From assembly GCA_038049695.1 (NCBI GenBank), contig CP142452.1, positions 71,863,501 through 71,927,500 on the forward strand: DNA of 64,000 nucleotides, given 5' to 3'. The notes beneath the pieces were generated by a model, which had not been told where the DNA came from, made no database searches, and saw only the letters and a list, made by a program, of their open reading frames with translations. Source of the DNA: Cinnamomum chago. Lineage: Eukaryota; Streptophyta; Magnoliopsida; Laurales; Lauraceae. The translations under genes were made by a program, and so were the position numbers. Shown here one piece after another: positions 44,867 to 56,868 of the stretch. The stretch's first letter is position 1, and every line of letters begins with the position of its first letter.

Positions 44867-45380
44867 CCAAACCAAACCAAACGAAGCCTTTTCCCACTAG
44901 GTGTGGTCAGCTATATGGATTTGACGACACCAATCAAATCTGGTTAGGGCTATGTCCTCCGTTAGATCAATGTAAGTAAGGTCATGTTTAATAGTTTCTT
45001 TCTAACTTCTCTTGGGTCTCCCTCTCCCTCTCCTACTCCGGGCAATCTCCATGCTTTCACACCTTTTAACAGGTGCCTCCGTTGGACGCCTTCTAACATG
45101 GCCGAACCATCTCATTCGATTTTCTCTCATTTTATCTTTAATCGGCGCTATTCCTACTTTGCCCCTAATCTCCTCATTCCTAATCATATATCTCCTTGTG
45201 ATCTCGCACATCCATCTTAGCATTCTCATCTCCGCAACTTCCATCTTCTTAACATGATTATGCTTTACTGCCCAACACTCTGATCCATATAACAACGTTA
45301 GACGTACCGCCATCTTATAATACTTTCCTTTAACTTTGAAGGGGATTTTCCGATCACACAAGACTCCCGAAGCACTCCTC
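44867..45380 (-). mobile_element. 5'-truncated RTE-type LINE with 15-bp target duplication
   Basis: The minus-strand frame 45002-45361 gives LLYGSECWAVK, MRMLRWMC and MRWFGHVRRRP, the C-terminus of RTE-clade plant LINE proteins. The 3' end (plus 44867-44885) is a short CCAAA repeat, as RTE elements often end in short repeats. The sequence CATGTGAGTGTTTTA occurs exactly at 44852-44866 and 45381-45395, a perfect target duplication. Only the last about 510 bp was inserted, so it is dead on arrival. Confidence 0.9.
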
Positions 45381-47533
45381 CATGTGAGTGTTTTATCGAG
45401 CCAAAAAATTAAAAAGAAAACATTTTATTATTTTTCCAAATATATGAATTTTTTTTATACTTTTAGTATTTTCTCATGAAAACTCCAAAAAATAAAATAA
45501 AAATGATATAGGACTATAATCTGGAGTCAAACCGAAACAACATTTCAAACAAAATTGACATCTAAATTTAGTCCAATCAGTCTCAAACACGAGTACATAT
45601 ATTTTATTCCATAAGTTTAACTTAGGTCGGGCATCGAAACTTTCTTCACTCAACACAATGATTTTTTGTTTGACTGGGTTTAGGTTTAGATCCAGCTTGA
45701 ATTTGTTGACCACGGCAACCGAATCATTCTAAATGAATGTAAGGCCACGTTCTCTTACGAGAATACAGTCTCATTTGCAGTTCAGCTCAGGAGGGTCCCA
45801 CTTAGATATCTATTCATCAGTGGAGTGGGGTACATGGAAAGGTAAGTCATCCTAACCCTTGATTTAATAGCCATAAAATTTAGTAGCATTTTAACGATAA
45901 GTTTCTTTCAGATTGAACCCAACGGCTGGATATATAACAATTTGATGAGAGTGAAACTGGGATTGTTGTTGGTTGAGAGTATGAAAGCCGGCCTTGCATT
46001 GATCAAAGGTGAACCCAAGTGACTCTCAAAGAGTTAGATTACACATATAATTGCGCGTAGGAGAATATTTCCACTTGGATGCTGGCCAGTCAAGGGCATA
46101 GTATGATGGAGGTCTCGTTGCGGATTAAATGTTCGATGAAATTCAATCCAGTGATTACTGGAAGTCAGATGAGTGCCAAACTAGTGTATGTGCAGATTCA
46201 ACGGGGCTTTAAGTGAGTTGAAGGAATTGGATTGATGTGGGGTCCAAGTGAGTTGAAGGAATTAGATTGATGATAGGTGGACCCCACGAGAGGCAAAAAT
46301 CCTCACCTACCATAGGATACAGGAGAGGTGCCTTTCATGTAGACGTACGATTTGATCATACTTACATGTATATATGTTAGGCCTCAGATTTGGTAGGTTG
46401 GAATATCTGAGGCCTCTATCCGAGCCCAACCCAGTTTCCCTTAAATTTGGGTTGGTCCAATTGGGTCAGGTGTAAGCTCGACCGAAGCTCTTGATCAACA
46501 TTTATACCTTGATCTTTTTCTTGCCCACCAGATTCATGGTTTAGATCATCTTTTATGCAGCAAAGCTGGCTCAAAACCGAATCTCATTTCTCTGTTTTTT
46601 TATATATCTTTATAAACAATGTAATCTTGGGATTATACTTTTCAGACATGAAAATCATAGGAGTAAGAGGATCAGAAGGTGTTGATTTGGATTAGCACTG
46701 TGCAAATATCGCTTTAATCGGATTATCAACCCGTTGTTCTAGGGCCTCAAAGTTCAATAGATATGCTAGTGAGTTTTTAATCATGTTCCCAATCCAGCGA
46801 TGAGTAATGGTGAGATCAAACCCATGTTGCATTTGATTGCAAAGTGACAGGGATTAGCCATGCATTAAAGGCATTGGATTGATCATAGGTAGGCCTCATT
46901 GTACAAAATGACAAATGAATTTTTTAACCAAGCAAACATATTTTTCTTTTAATGATAATTTGATAATTGCCAATAGAAACAAATACCATGTGTGGGAGGG
47001 TCCAGATTATCATAGGTAGGCCCCATTTCTCAATCTATAAATTAATTTTCTTTCTTTTAGGGTTTTTTTTTTTAAAATCATGACTCAATCAAACATTGGT
47101 TAATTAATTAGTCGCAGTAGCGTTAAATTGCGATTAGTGGCAATTTGCAGGGGTAGCGATTTGTGTTAGCGTTTGGATTAATCATGTGTGGGCCCCATTT
47201 CAAACATGTTCTTTTATCTTTTTTAAATTTTTCCCAAGGAAGGAAGGAAGGAAGGTGGAAACATTGACTAAACATAGTTCCGCAAAACCATTGAGAATTC
47301 TGTTATTTAATCAAACTCTTTATTGCATAAAACTGATAGAATACATGTGTGGGTCCCCAATCAACAGATCACATGTATTTGGATTCTGCACGTACATTAC
47401 ATTAGACAAAAAGCAACTTCTCCTCTATTATCATAAAGAACGAATCGAAAAGATAGACTTCACTTCTGGAACTAAACATCTGCATTTCTCTTCATTTATT
47501 TCATTCTGCAACTACATTGAAAGATGTAAAATT

Positions 47534-48095
47534 CTGTTATGCAAAACCAAATCAATAGGGGAAAGAACGTCAATGCGTGAAGTGTGTGTATATATATATA
47601 TATATATATTATATTATATTATATATATATATATGAAAGTAGGGCTCTCCTAAGCTGAAGCTTACCATTTCTTAAACTGGAATAATGTCGGTTCCACAAA
47701 TTAAAGTTGATTAAATCTGTTTTTTACATGATAAAACTGAAAATTCAGTTATGATTGGATTTATCTTGATTTTGGAGACGATCATCGTGCAAAAAACAAC
47801 GATAACCGAATTTAATTTGTGGGACCAACGGTGTTTCAACTTAGGATAAGGTAAGCTTCAGCTTAGGAGAGTAGGAAGCTTCAGCTTAGGAGAGCCCTAC
47901 TCTCCTAAGCAAAAGCTTAGGAGAAAATTTCGTAAGCTCATGCTTGTAGAGCCCATCTTTGGTCCATCCAAATGAACTAACATATGACCCCCTTAAATTA
48001 CACATGTTCACCAACTTTCGGACAAATCCGAATTTACCGTTGATATATTAAGAAACAGGCCTTAATTAACAAGTGAGTGCTAAAAGCAAGCTTAC
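47534..48095 (-). other. 3'-UTR intron of EXT2, enlarged by a MITE
   Basis: Donor GTAAGCTTGC at 48095 and acceptor TTTTGCATAACAG at 47534. The EXT1 and EXT3 counterparts are about 103-107 bp. The extra about 450 bp is (TA)n plus the foldback element 47638-47912. Confidence 0.6.
47638..47912. mobile_element. Foldback MITE in the EXT2 3'-UTR intron
   Basis: Left arm AGTAGGGCTCTCCTAAGCTG through GAAGCTTACC, and a right arm with the inverse GGTAAGCTTCAGCTTAGGAG. The CAGCTTAGGAGAG end is partly duplicated on the right. It is absent at the matching position of block II (about 54738). Confidence 0.75.
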
Positions 48096-48117
48096 TATTT
48101 TCATTGAAGCACTCTTA

Positions 48118-48235
48118 TTAGTAGTGATGAGGAGGAGGAGGAGGTGAAGTATACAAGTAGACAGGTGGAGGGGGTGACTTGTACTTGTAAACTGGGGGAG
48201 GTGGTGGTGGAGACTTGTATATGTAGAGTGGCAGC
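48118..48235 (-). pseudogene. Disconnected C-terminal segment of EXT2
   Basis: In the other frame this stretch reads [19 protein letters not shown] and ends [14 protein letters not shown], the standard extensin terminus. It is out of frame with the body because of the 7-bp insertion. Confidence 0.75.
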
Positions 48236-49138
48236 TCATGGTGGAGTCTGGAGTGGTGGGGGAGGAGACTTGTATTTGTAACGACTTGGTGGGGGTGGTG
48301 ACTTGTACTTGTACACTGCGGTTGATGGTAGTGACTTGTACTTGTACACTGGGGTTGGTGGTGGTGACTTGTACTTGTAGGGAGGTAGCTCATGGTGGGG
48401 TGGTGGTGGTGGTGACTTGTACTTGTAGGGAGGTAGCTCATGGTGGGGTGGTGGTGACTTGTAATTGTAGACAGGGGCTGGTGGAGGTGGCGACTTGTAC
48501 TTGTAGGGAGGTAGCTCATGGTGGGGTGGTGGTGGTGGTGACTTGTACTTGTAGACTGGGGTTGGTGGAGGTGGTGACTTGTACTTGTATGGAGGTAGCT
48601 CATGGTGGGGTGGTGGTGGTGGTGACTTGTACTTGTAGCGAGGTGGAGGTGGTGACTTATACTTGTACACTGGGGTTGGTGGAGGTGGTGACTTGTATTT
48701 GTATGGAGGTAGCTCATGGTGGGGTGGCCGGGGTGGTGACTTGTACTTGTATGGAGGATGATGATGCTCCTTGGGGGGCGGTGGAGGAGGAGACTTGTAC
48801 TTGTATGGAGGATGATGAGGATGCTCCTTGGGGGGTGGTGGAGGAGGAGACTTGTATTTGTACACTGGGGTGGGTGGTGGTGGGGGTGGTGACTTATACT
48901 TGTAAGGAGGCAACTCATGATGGGGTGGTGGTGGAGGAGGAGATTTGTACTTGTAGACATGGGGAGGAGGTGTGTAGTAGTAGGGAGGATGAAGAGGCTT
49001 CTCAGGAGGCGGTGGTGGAGATGAGTAGTAGTAGTTGGCACTGGTCTCTAGAGGCAAACTAAGGGAAACCACTACCACCAAGAGGGTGGCAATGGAGGGG
49101 GCCCTCTTCTCTACTATTCTTCCCATATTCACTCCCAT
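48236..49138 (-). CDS. Extensin EXT2, C-terminus lost to a frameshift
   Basis: ATG 49138, TGA 48236, 300 residues. The signal peptide is three residues shorter than in EXT3 (RAPSIATLL against [12 protein letters not shown]), with a cut after TSA at about 34. The body is SPPPP and YKYK repeats with [10 protein letters not shown] and TPVYKYK spacers. Compared with EXT3, seven extra bases (around 48245-48251 in GGTGGAGTCTGGAGTGG) shift the frame and bring in TGA. The old frame continues intact for 38 more codons to TAA at 48118 and would give the usual [14 protein letters not shown] end. The secreted repeat region is intact, so a shortened cell-wall protein is possible. It may instead be an early pseudogene. 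Confidence 0.8.
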   Translation of the reverse strand: MGVNMGRIVEKRAPSIATLLVVVVSLSLPLETSANYYYSSPPPPPEKPLHPPYYYTPPPHVYKYKSPPPPPPHHELPPYKYKSPPPPPPTPVYKYKSPPPPPPKEHPHHPPYKYKSPPPPPPKEHHHPPYKYKSPPRPPHHELPPYKYKSPPPPTPVYKYKSPPPPRYKYKSPPPPPHHELPPYKYKSPPPPTPVYKYKSPPPPPHHELPPYKYKSPPPPAPVYNYKSPPPHHELPPYKYKSPPPPPHHELPPYKYKSPPPTPVYKYKSLPSTAVYKYKSPPPPSRYKYKSPPPPLQTPP

Positions 49139-49180
49139 ATGGGTGGTTTCTTTGCTCTTAAGCAACCCTCAGTCCCACCC

Positions 49181-49187
49181 TTATATA
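49181..49187 (-). promoter_or_regulatory. TATA box of EXT2
   Basis: CTATATAAGG on the minus strand, about 43 bp before the ATG. Confidence 0.6.
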
Positions 49188-50137
49188 GTTACTAATTTAC
49201 CTCAAAACCTACCTAATTCATCTTGGTGAAACGCAATTGTCCAATCACTTGTGTTTAAAATATTGGACTTAATCAACTTAGATCTAGAACCCAAAAGGTA
49301 TCAACGACTGCAAGCTAAGCACGCAATATACTATATGTCACTCCTTTTTTTCTAATCACATGATTCCATCCTTTGAAGTCTGCGGGAAGGTTCCCATATT
49401 CATTCAAATCTCTGTAGCTCTCAAAGAAAACTAGGCCCTATGGCGAGCTTTTTCAATCACAAGACTGACTTCGAGGCTGCCTTTGTTCTCATCTGTCTGT
49501 CTGTCTCTCTCTCCTTCCTCTTGTTTGTGTGGTGTATGTGAGTTGCATGGCTAGATCTAACTTTGTTGTGGGGAAAAAAAATATTTTTTTTATGTACTGG
49601 TAACTGGCTGGCATGGATATTATTGTACCAGGTATCAGGATATAACCACCTACTACATGGCGCCCAATAGCTGTCGACCATGATAGAGTAAGTTACCCAT
49701 ACAAGAAGAATATCAGGATATAATAGTTCAAAATTTGAGTTTTTACTTGTAATATTGCCGTAAAAACTGTCATATTCATATATTAGTTTTTAAATAACTA
49801 AAATTTTTAAACAAATTGCATAATGCATATAGAAGATGTTGTTAAAAATATTTCTTAGGGGTGTTACAAAACTTTTAATTTTGATTTTGGTAATATCTTG
49901 ACTTTCTTATAAAATCTCAGTTTTGACAATATTTTGCATTAAGATGAGATAGAAGTTTAATCATAGTTATGAGGTGGCAACTTTTGACAAAACACATAAA
50001 GCTATATAATTCCAGGTCAGGAAGAAGTCATGTTTTAATGAAATTAATAGACGTATTGGGTTAAGAAAAAGTCATGGGTGGTACTTAACCGTATAACTTT
50101 GACCCGCTTTTTTTTTTTTGATAAAATAAACAATCCA

Positions 50138-50405
50138 ACATGTTTGTTTGCTTGAGAGGAGTGGGTATAAAATAAATTGTCAAATCAAGATAAAGGAATT
50201 AGAGGTGGGGTTTGAGAGTAAAGACACTAAATGAATAGAAGTTACTTCTCCCAAATTAAAATTTTTATTATTTAAGTGCCTTTTAAATAGTAGTATTTTT
50301 GTCATTTAATACATTTTATTCTCAACTCCGTCCTCTTCTTTTTTTCTTTTTTTAAAATTTGACTCTTTATTTTACCCCACTCGTCCCGTAAAGCAAACAA
50401 ACATG
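50138..50405. mobile_element. MITE in block I
   Basis: Inverted ends CATGTTTGTTTGCTTGAGAG and the inverse at 50393-50405 (CAAACAAACATG). It contains TTGTCAAATCAAGATAAAGG. The same insertion is present in block II (56591-56868), so it predates the block duplication. Confidence 0.75.
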
Positions 50406-50910
50406 CTTAGGGTATTTAGGGGCTGAGATATTTTTAGGCTGTTATTTATTCGGGCCGGGTAAAGAGCTTCAAGTTTTCCATCACTTAATTTAAGCCCAAC
50501 CCATTCATTAAAAGAGCTAAGAACTTAGATCTAGGTCCAGCCTGAGCATTAAAACTCTAGGGTCTTGAACTCGCCCCAAAGTAGGCTGGGCACAGGTCCC
50601 GCTGGCCCTTGGACACCCCTATTTATCCCATACATATATTTGACAAGTCCCTTACCATCAAGGCTATGGCTATGAATTGATCCTTTAATTAGATCTGTAG
50701 AGGGGTGGCACCTCACCTCTGAATTACCAGCAGATTGGCAACTTAGACCTAACTTAATTTATCATACTTCATTACCCTGATAGACAAATTGATTAAGAAT
50801 TAGGTACTTAGGTTGTTTTTTGTACCCCTACTTGTACGTAGTTCATTGCAACCCTCTATATGTGGTCAATGGGTCAAATAGCCAGGACAGACCAATTCAT
50901 AAAACTAATT

Positions 50911-52980
50911 AAAGGGTGTTGAAATGGGCCCTAGGGCCTTAGGTAAAAAGCTGTGGATGAATTTTTTTTTTCTTGTTTCAAACCATCTGACATCATTGCA
51001 TTTTCCTCTGGAACAATGATTTAGGGTCAGAGATGAGCCCTTAACTGGACGGCTTGGATGCAGTGTTTAAGTGGAGTTGTTAGGGGGTTGTTGGGATGAT
51101 GTACCATTACAAAATGAGACAGGCGAAAGAGGACAGAAGCTAGCTTCCAATAAACACTTTAAAAGGACAAAATGGGACCAGATCTGCTGTCGACTCTAAC
51201 CAGCACTTTTATTGGCTGCCCATCTCAGTGCATTTATCCATGGGGCCCACTTTTTCTAAATCATTACAGTATTGTCAAATACTGCCCTTATAAAATTGTA
51301 CAATGCCATGTGACATCCACACAGTTGGATCTGTAAAATCATATGCGACAAATTCGAATAAGGACCGATCATGTGAGGCTGCTGGCACTCAATACCTCAT
51401 GTAACACGTGTTTTAATTTAATCCGTGAAATGCCTGCCTGTGCCTTTATATTCTTCATCATCAACGCTATAAACAGGAATTGATGGTCATTGCTCATGTG
51501 GATAGGAGGTGCCTCGACAATGACACCAAAGTACAATTGGTTTGCCACCGTTTAGGACATTTGAGGTCCACTTTTGTGTAATGTAACTTGTTTATATTAC
51601 ATGCCTCCCTCTCAATAAGCAATGTACCAAATTTTTCAGAAGATCAAATGATAAGTTGCTTCAAAATTTTGATTAATACAATTTGAGACATACACTCTAT
51701 CCAACAAATAAATAACTAAAATCAACACTCACACATTAGATCTCTCCTGAGAAGCATCTCTCATTTATCATTAAGAAATATACTATTTACCTTCTGTGCA
51801 TCCTAACAATGATCAATCTAGCCGCTTCACACTCACTTCCTTGAAAATTTATGAAATTATAACACCTAATGAATCTTGCTTAAAAAAAGAAGAAGAAAGA
51901 TGTCTTTATAGAATTGAAACCCTAGGAATGCTAACAAGTGTATTTATATTAAAGAAGTTTAAATTAAAGAAACAATAGTAAAGACCCATACATGGCCATC
52001 GATAATTTATTTTTCAATGGAGAATGAATAGAGGGGAAATGAGAATTGAATGCCTGGTGAATCATCTTCTAGTAAATCAAATTGTAGCAAGGTCAATGCA
52101 TGTCCCATCTACATTCTACATACCTAACGTCGGCCATCACCAATGACCTCGTTTTCATTTAAAGCTCATTGACAACGATGAATTCATAGTAAAATTTCAA
52201 TTCATAGTCATATCATATGCATATTCATTGCATGTAACATGTATATTAACGTCTTTCCATTTGTTAAAATTAGGCCAATCCCATTTATGTTAGAAGATTG
52301 CAATTTTCTTGTCTGATTCATTGTAGAAGAAAAGGACATGTCACTCTCAAACGTCCTAGTATGTCAGGGAAAAGAAGCTACAACCTTTAGATTTGGATTA
52401 GTTATGTTAACCAAATCTAGTCAAAAGTGAAGGTAAAATGGACGGCTTTAAGGGAAAGAATATATATATTTCTATCATCCAGCACAGGTGGAGCCAGCAT
52501 CTTCAAGCAACAATGCAAGGCAGCCAGGAGGATTAGGCACCATATGGCCACTGGCCAGTCTGATGAAACCATGGGCTGACAAACGACCACTTCAACTACT
52601 CCTAATCTCCATGGAAAATTTCAGTACTGCAGCCTTCTCTGAAAATGAAGATTTACTTTTGGAAAGACAATGTGTGGACCAATGAGCTGTGGAAATACAA
52701 CTTTTGACAGATTGAACAAAATCAATTTATTCGATCTATTTTACTATGAGTTGAGATTTATTTAACCTGTTTTCTTTAACTACTGTTTATAATTGGCCCT
52801 TGTGTGTTGGCCTAGAGAAAACTCAACTTCAACCGTTGTTGGGCTCACAGTCAAGTTAATTGTATATTAAAACTTGAATAACTCATGTGATTATGCACCT
52901 TCTAAGTAATTTTTTTTTTATTCAATCAGGTATTTTACATATGATAAATTCGATGGTGGCCCAACTTCAATTGGGCCAAC
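50911..52980. other. Spacer between the duplicate blocks, no supported gene
   Basis: Contains the EXT-upstream conserved block at 51181-51234. A 65-codon frame at 52488-52685 (EPASSSNNARQPGGLGTIW...) follows an acceptor-like CCAGCACAG. I recognise no family for it. Confidence 0.45.
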
Positions 52981-53456
52981 CAGATTTGGTAGGTTGGAAT
53001 CTCTGAGGCCTCTATCCGAGCCCAACCCAGCTTTCCTTAAATTTGGGCTGGTCCAATAGGGTTCAGGTGTAAGCTCGACCGAAGCTCTTGATCAACATTT
53101 ATATCTTGATCTTTTTCTTGCCTACCAGATTCATGGTTTAGATCATCTTTTATGCAACAAAGCTGGCTCAAAACCGGATCTCATTTCTCGTTTTTTTATA
53201 TATCTTTATAAACAATGTAATCTTGGGATTATACTTTTCAGACTTGAAAATCATAGGAGTAAGAGGATCAGAAGGTGTTGATTTGGATTAGCACTGGGCA
53301 AATATCGCTTTAATCGGATTATCAACCCGTTGTTCTAGGGCCTCAAAGTTCAATAGATATGCTAGTGAGTTTTTAATCATGTTCCCAATCCAGCGATCGA
53401 TGAGTAATGGTAAGATCAATCCCATGTTGCATTTGATTGCAAAGTGACTGGGGTTA

Positions 53457-54015
53457 TGTTGGAAGATGGCTTCAATAACTTAGACAATGGGAGATACACA
53501 CTAGCTACAGCTTAATTACAAAATACAAATTTCACTAAAAAAAAAAATCACTTTATAAAATTTACACAAATACACTATTACAAAGGAATACACTTTTAAG
53601 CAAACACACTTATAAATAAGAAACTCACTCACTACACTTTACTCAATACACTCACTCACTACAAAGGAGCACTCACTCTAATTTCTCACTACACACTTCA
53701 GTGTGTCTCACTTCACACTTCACACTTCACACTTCACACTTCACACTTCACTCAATCACTTGAGTTGTGTCTCACTTGTATGCCATGCACCTCTATTTAT
53801 AGCCTATTGAGACTTAGGTCGGTGAAGAGCATGTGGCTCTTTAGTGGGAAACGTGGCCCAATGCACACCATGCATTATGTCGGTTTGAAGTCACTAGACT
53901 TTTCTTGACTACATAAAGTCGGTTGTGTGAAGAGGTGTGAGACTTTTAGACTAAAGTAGTGTCTAGAAAACTCAAGAACCCAGGAGATATATATTACATC
54001 AGTGTTTGACTAACA
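53457..54015. mobile_element. Solo-LTR-like insertion in block II
   Basis: 559 bp absent from block I, with ends TGTTGGAAGATGG and GACTAACA (TG...CA). Block I has GATTA at the site, and the flanks here are GGTTA and TATTA, each one change from it. This fits a decayed 5-bp duplication. It contains a seven-base repeat run (ACTTCAC, about 53706-53752) and a TATTTATAG box. Confidence 0.65.
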
Positions 54016-54685
54016 TATTAGTCATGCATTAAAGGCAATGGATTGATCATAGGTGGGCCTCATTGTACAAAATGACAAATGAATTTTTTAACCAAGCAAA
54101 CATATTTTTCTTTTAATGATAATTTGATAATTGCTAATAGAAACAAATACCATGTGTTGGAGGGTCCGGATTATCATAGGTAGGCCCCATTTCTCAATCT
54201 ATAAATTTATTTTCTTTCTTTTAGGGTTTTTTTTTTAAATCATGAATCAATCAAACATTGGTTAATTAATTAGTCGCAGTAGCATTAAATTGCGATTAGT
54301 AGCAATTTGCAGGGGTAGCGAATTGTGTTAGTGTTTGGATTAATCATGTGTGGGCCCCATTTCAAACATGTTCTTTTATCTTTTTTAAATTTTTCCCAAA
54401 GAAGGAAGGTGGAAACATTGACTAAACATAGTTCCACAAAACCATTCAGAATTCTGTTATTTAATCAAACTCTTTATTGCATAAAGCTGATAGAATACAT
54501 GTGTGGGTCGCCGATCAACAGATCACATGTATTTGGATTCTACAAATTACATTAGACAAAACCGAACTTCTCCTCTATTATCATAAAGAAAGAATCGAAA
54601 AGAAAGACGTCTTCACTTCTGAAACTAAACATCTGCATTTCTCTCCTTTTATTTCAGTCTGCACTACATTGAAAGATGTATAATG

Positions 54686-54792
54686 CTGTTCTGCAAAACC
54701 AAATCAATAGGGAAAAGAACGTCAATGCATGAAATATATGTATATTAAGAAACAGGCCTTAATTAACAAGTGAGTGCTAAAAGCAAGCTTAC
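54686..54792 (-). other. 3'-UTR intron of EXT3
   Basis: Donor GTAAGCTTGC at 54792, 23 bp after the stop codon. The acceptor is TTTGCAG or GAACAG (54691 or 54686). It aligns with the EXT1 and EXT2 introns. Confidence 0.6.
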
Positions 54793-54814
54793 TTTTTTCA
54801 TTACAGCACTCTTC

Positions 54815-55594
54815 TTAGTAGTGATGAGGAGGAGGAGGTGAAGTATACAAGTAGACAGGTGGAGGGGGTGACTTGTACTTGTAAACTGGCGGAGGTGGTG
54901 GTGGAGACTTGTATATGTAGGGTGGCAGCTCATGGTGGGGTGGTGGGGGAGGAGACTTGTATTTGTAAGGTGGTGGGGGTGGTGACTTGTACTTGTAAAC
55001 TGGGGGAGGTGGTGGTGGAGACTTGTATATGTAGGGTGGCAGCTCATGGTGGGGTGGTGGGGGAGGAGACTTGTATTTGTAAGGTGGTGGTGGTGGTGGT
55101 GGTGACTTGTACTTGTAGACTGGGGTTGGTGGAGGTGGTGACTTGTACTTGTATGGAGGTAGCTCATGGTGGGGTGGCGGGGGTGGTGACTTGTACTTGT
55201 ATGGAGGATGATGATGCTCCTTGTGGGGCGGTGGAGGAGGAGACTTGTACTTGTATGGAGGAAGAGGATGCTCCTTTGGGGGTGGTGGAGGAGGAGACTT
55301 GTATTTGTACACTGGGGTGGGTGGTGGTGGGGGTGGTGACTTATACTTGTAAGGAGGCAACTCATGATGGGGTGGTGGTGGAGGAGGAGATTTGTACTTG
55401 TAGACATGGGGAGGAGGTGTGTAGTAGTAGGGAGGATGAAGAGGCTTCTCAGGAGGCGGTGGTGGAGATGAGTAATAGTAGTTGGCACTAGTCTCTAGAG
55501 GCAAACTAAGGGAAACCACTACCACCAAGAGGGTGGCAATGGAGGAGGCCCTAAGGGCCCTCTTCTCTACTATTCTTCCCATATTCACTCCCAT
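54815..55594 (-). CDS. Extensin EXT3
   Basis: ATG 55594, TAA 54815, 259 residues, unbroken. The signal peptide has a [12 protein letters not shown] core and a likely cut after TSA (37). The mature protein begins [13 protein letters not shown] and continues as SPPPPPP blocks with YKYK, VYKYK and YIYK cross-link-type motifs and HHELPP spacers. It ends [13 protein letters not shown]. It is a secreted wall glycoprotein like EXT1 and EXT2, and the intact sister of EXT2 from the block duplication. Confidence 0.92.
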   Translation of the reverse strand: MGVNMGRIVEKRALRASSIATLLVVVVSLSLPLETSANYYYSSPPPPPEKPLHPPYYYTPPPHVYKYKSPPPPPPHHELPPYKYKSPPPPPPTPVYKYKSPPPPPPKEHPLPPYKYKSPPPPPHKEHHHPPYKYKSPPPPPHHELPPYKYKSPPPPTPVYKYKSPPPPPPPYKYKSPPPPPHHELPPYIYKSPPPPPPVYKYKSPPPPPYKYKSPPPPPHHELPPYIYKSPPPPPPVYKYKSPPPPVYLYTSPPPPHHY

Positions 55595-55636
55595 ATGGGC
55601 AGTTTCTATGCTCTTAAGCAACCCTCAGTCCCACCC

Positions 55637-55644
55637 TTTTATAG
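55637..55644 (-). promoter_or_regulatory. TATA box of EXT3
   Basis: CTATAAAAGG on the minus strand, about 43 bp before the ATG. Confidence 0.6.
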
Positions 55645-56590
55645 TTACTAATTTACCCCAAAACCTACCTAATTCATCTCGGTGAAAGACAATTGTCCAA
55701 TCACTTGTGTTTAAAATATTGGACTTAATCAACTTAGATCTAGAACCCAAAAGGCATCAATGACTGCAAGCTAAGCACGCAATATACTATATGTCACTCC
55801 TTTTTTCTAATCAAATGACTTCATCCATTGAAGTCTGCGGGAAGGTTCCCATATTCATTCAATTCTCTGTAGCTATCAAAGAAAACTAGGCCCTATGGCC
55901 AGCTTTTTCAATCATAAGACTGACTTCGAGGCTGCTTTTGTTCTCATCTCTCTGTCTCTCTCTCTCCTTCCTCTTGTTTGTGTGGTTATGTGAGTTGCAT
56001 GGCTAGATCTAACTTTGTTGTGGGGAAAAAAACTATTTTTTGTATGTACTGGCTGGCATGGATATTATTGTACCTGGTATGGGGAGTATAACCACCTACT
56101 ACATGGTGCCCAATAGCTGTCGACCATGATAGAGGAAGTTACCCATACAAGAAGAATATCAGGATATAATAGTTCAAAATTTGAGTTTTTACTTGTAATA
56201 TTGCCGTAAAAAGTAAAAACTGTCATATTCATATATTAGTTTTTAAATAACTAAAACTTTTAAACAAATTGCATGATACATAAAGAAGATGTTAAAAATA
56301 ATTCTTAGGGGTGTTACAAAACTTTCTAATTTTGATTTTGATAGTATCTTGACTTTTTTTATAAAATCTCAGTTTTGACAATATTTTGCGTTAAGATGAG
56401 ATAGAAGTTTAATCATAGTTATGGGGTGGCAACTTTTGACTAAACACATACAGCTATATAATTCCAGGCTAGGAAGAAGTCATGTTCTAATGAAATTAAT
56501 AGATGTATTGGGTTAAGAAAAAGTCATGGGTGGTACTTAACCGTATAACTTTGACCCGCTTCTTTTTTTTTTGATAAAGTAAACAATCTT

Positions 56591-56868
56591 ACATGTTTGT
56601 TTGCATGAGAGGAGGAGTGAGTATAAAATAAATTGTCAAATCAAGATCAAGGAATTAGAGGTGGGGTTTGAGAGTAAAGACACTAAATGAATAGAAGTTA
56701 CTTCTCCCAAATTAAAATTTTTATTATTTAATTGCCTTTTAAAGAGTAGTATTTTTGTCGTTTAATACATTTTATTCTCAACTCCGTCCTCTTCTTTTTT
56801 TTTTTTTTTTTTTTTTTAAATTTGGCTCTTTACTTTACCCCACTTGTCCCCTAAAGCAAACAAACATG
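56591..56868. mobile_element. MITE in block II (same insertion as 50138-50405)
   Basis: Same ends and interior as the block I copy, differing by substitutions and a longer T run (56797-56817). Confidence 0.75.

Larger units (their letters stand above)
46385..50910. repeat. Segmental duplicate block I (carries EXT2)
   Basis: Collinear with 52981-57372. Shared marks run from CAGATTTGGTAGGTTGGAAT at the left, through the extensin gene and promoter, a MITE and TTGTACCCCTACTTGTACGT, to CCAGGACAGACCAATT at the right. Specific to this block is the insertion in the EXT2 3'-UTR intron. Confidence 0.9.

Noticed and set aside
48238-49062. Long plus-strand frame opposite EXT2 (also 54838-55491 opposite EXT3)
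   Set aside because: Cys/Thr-rich translation of the antisense extensin repeat; same reason.
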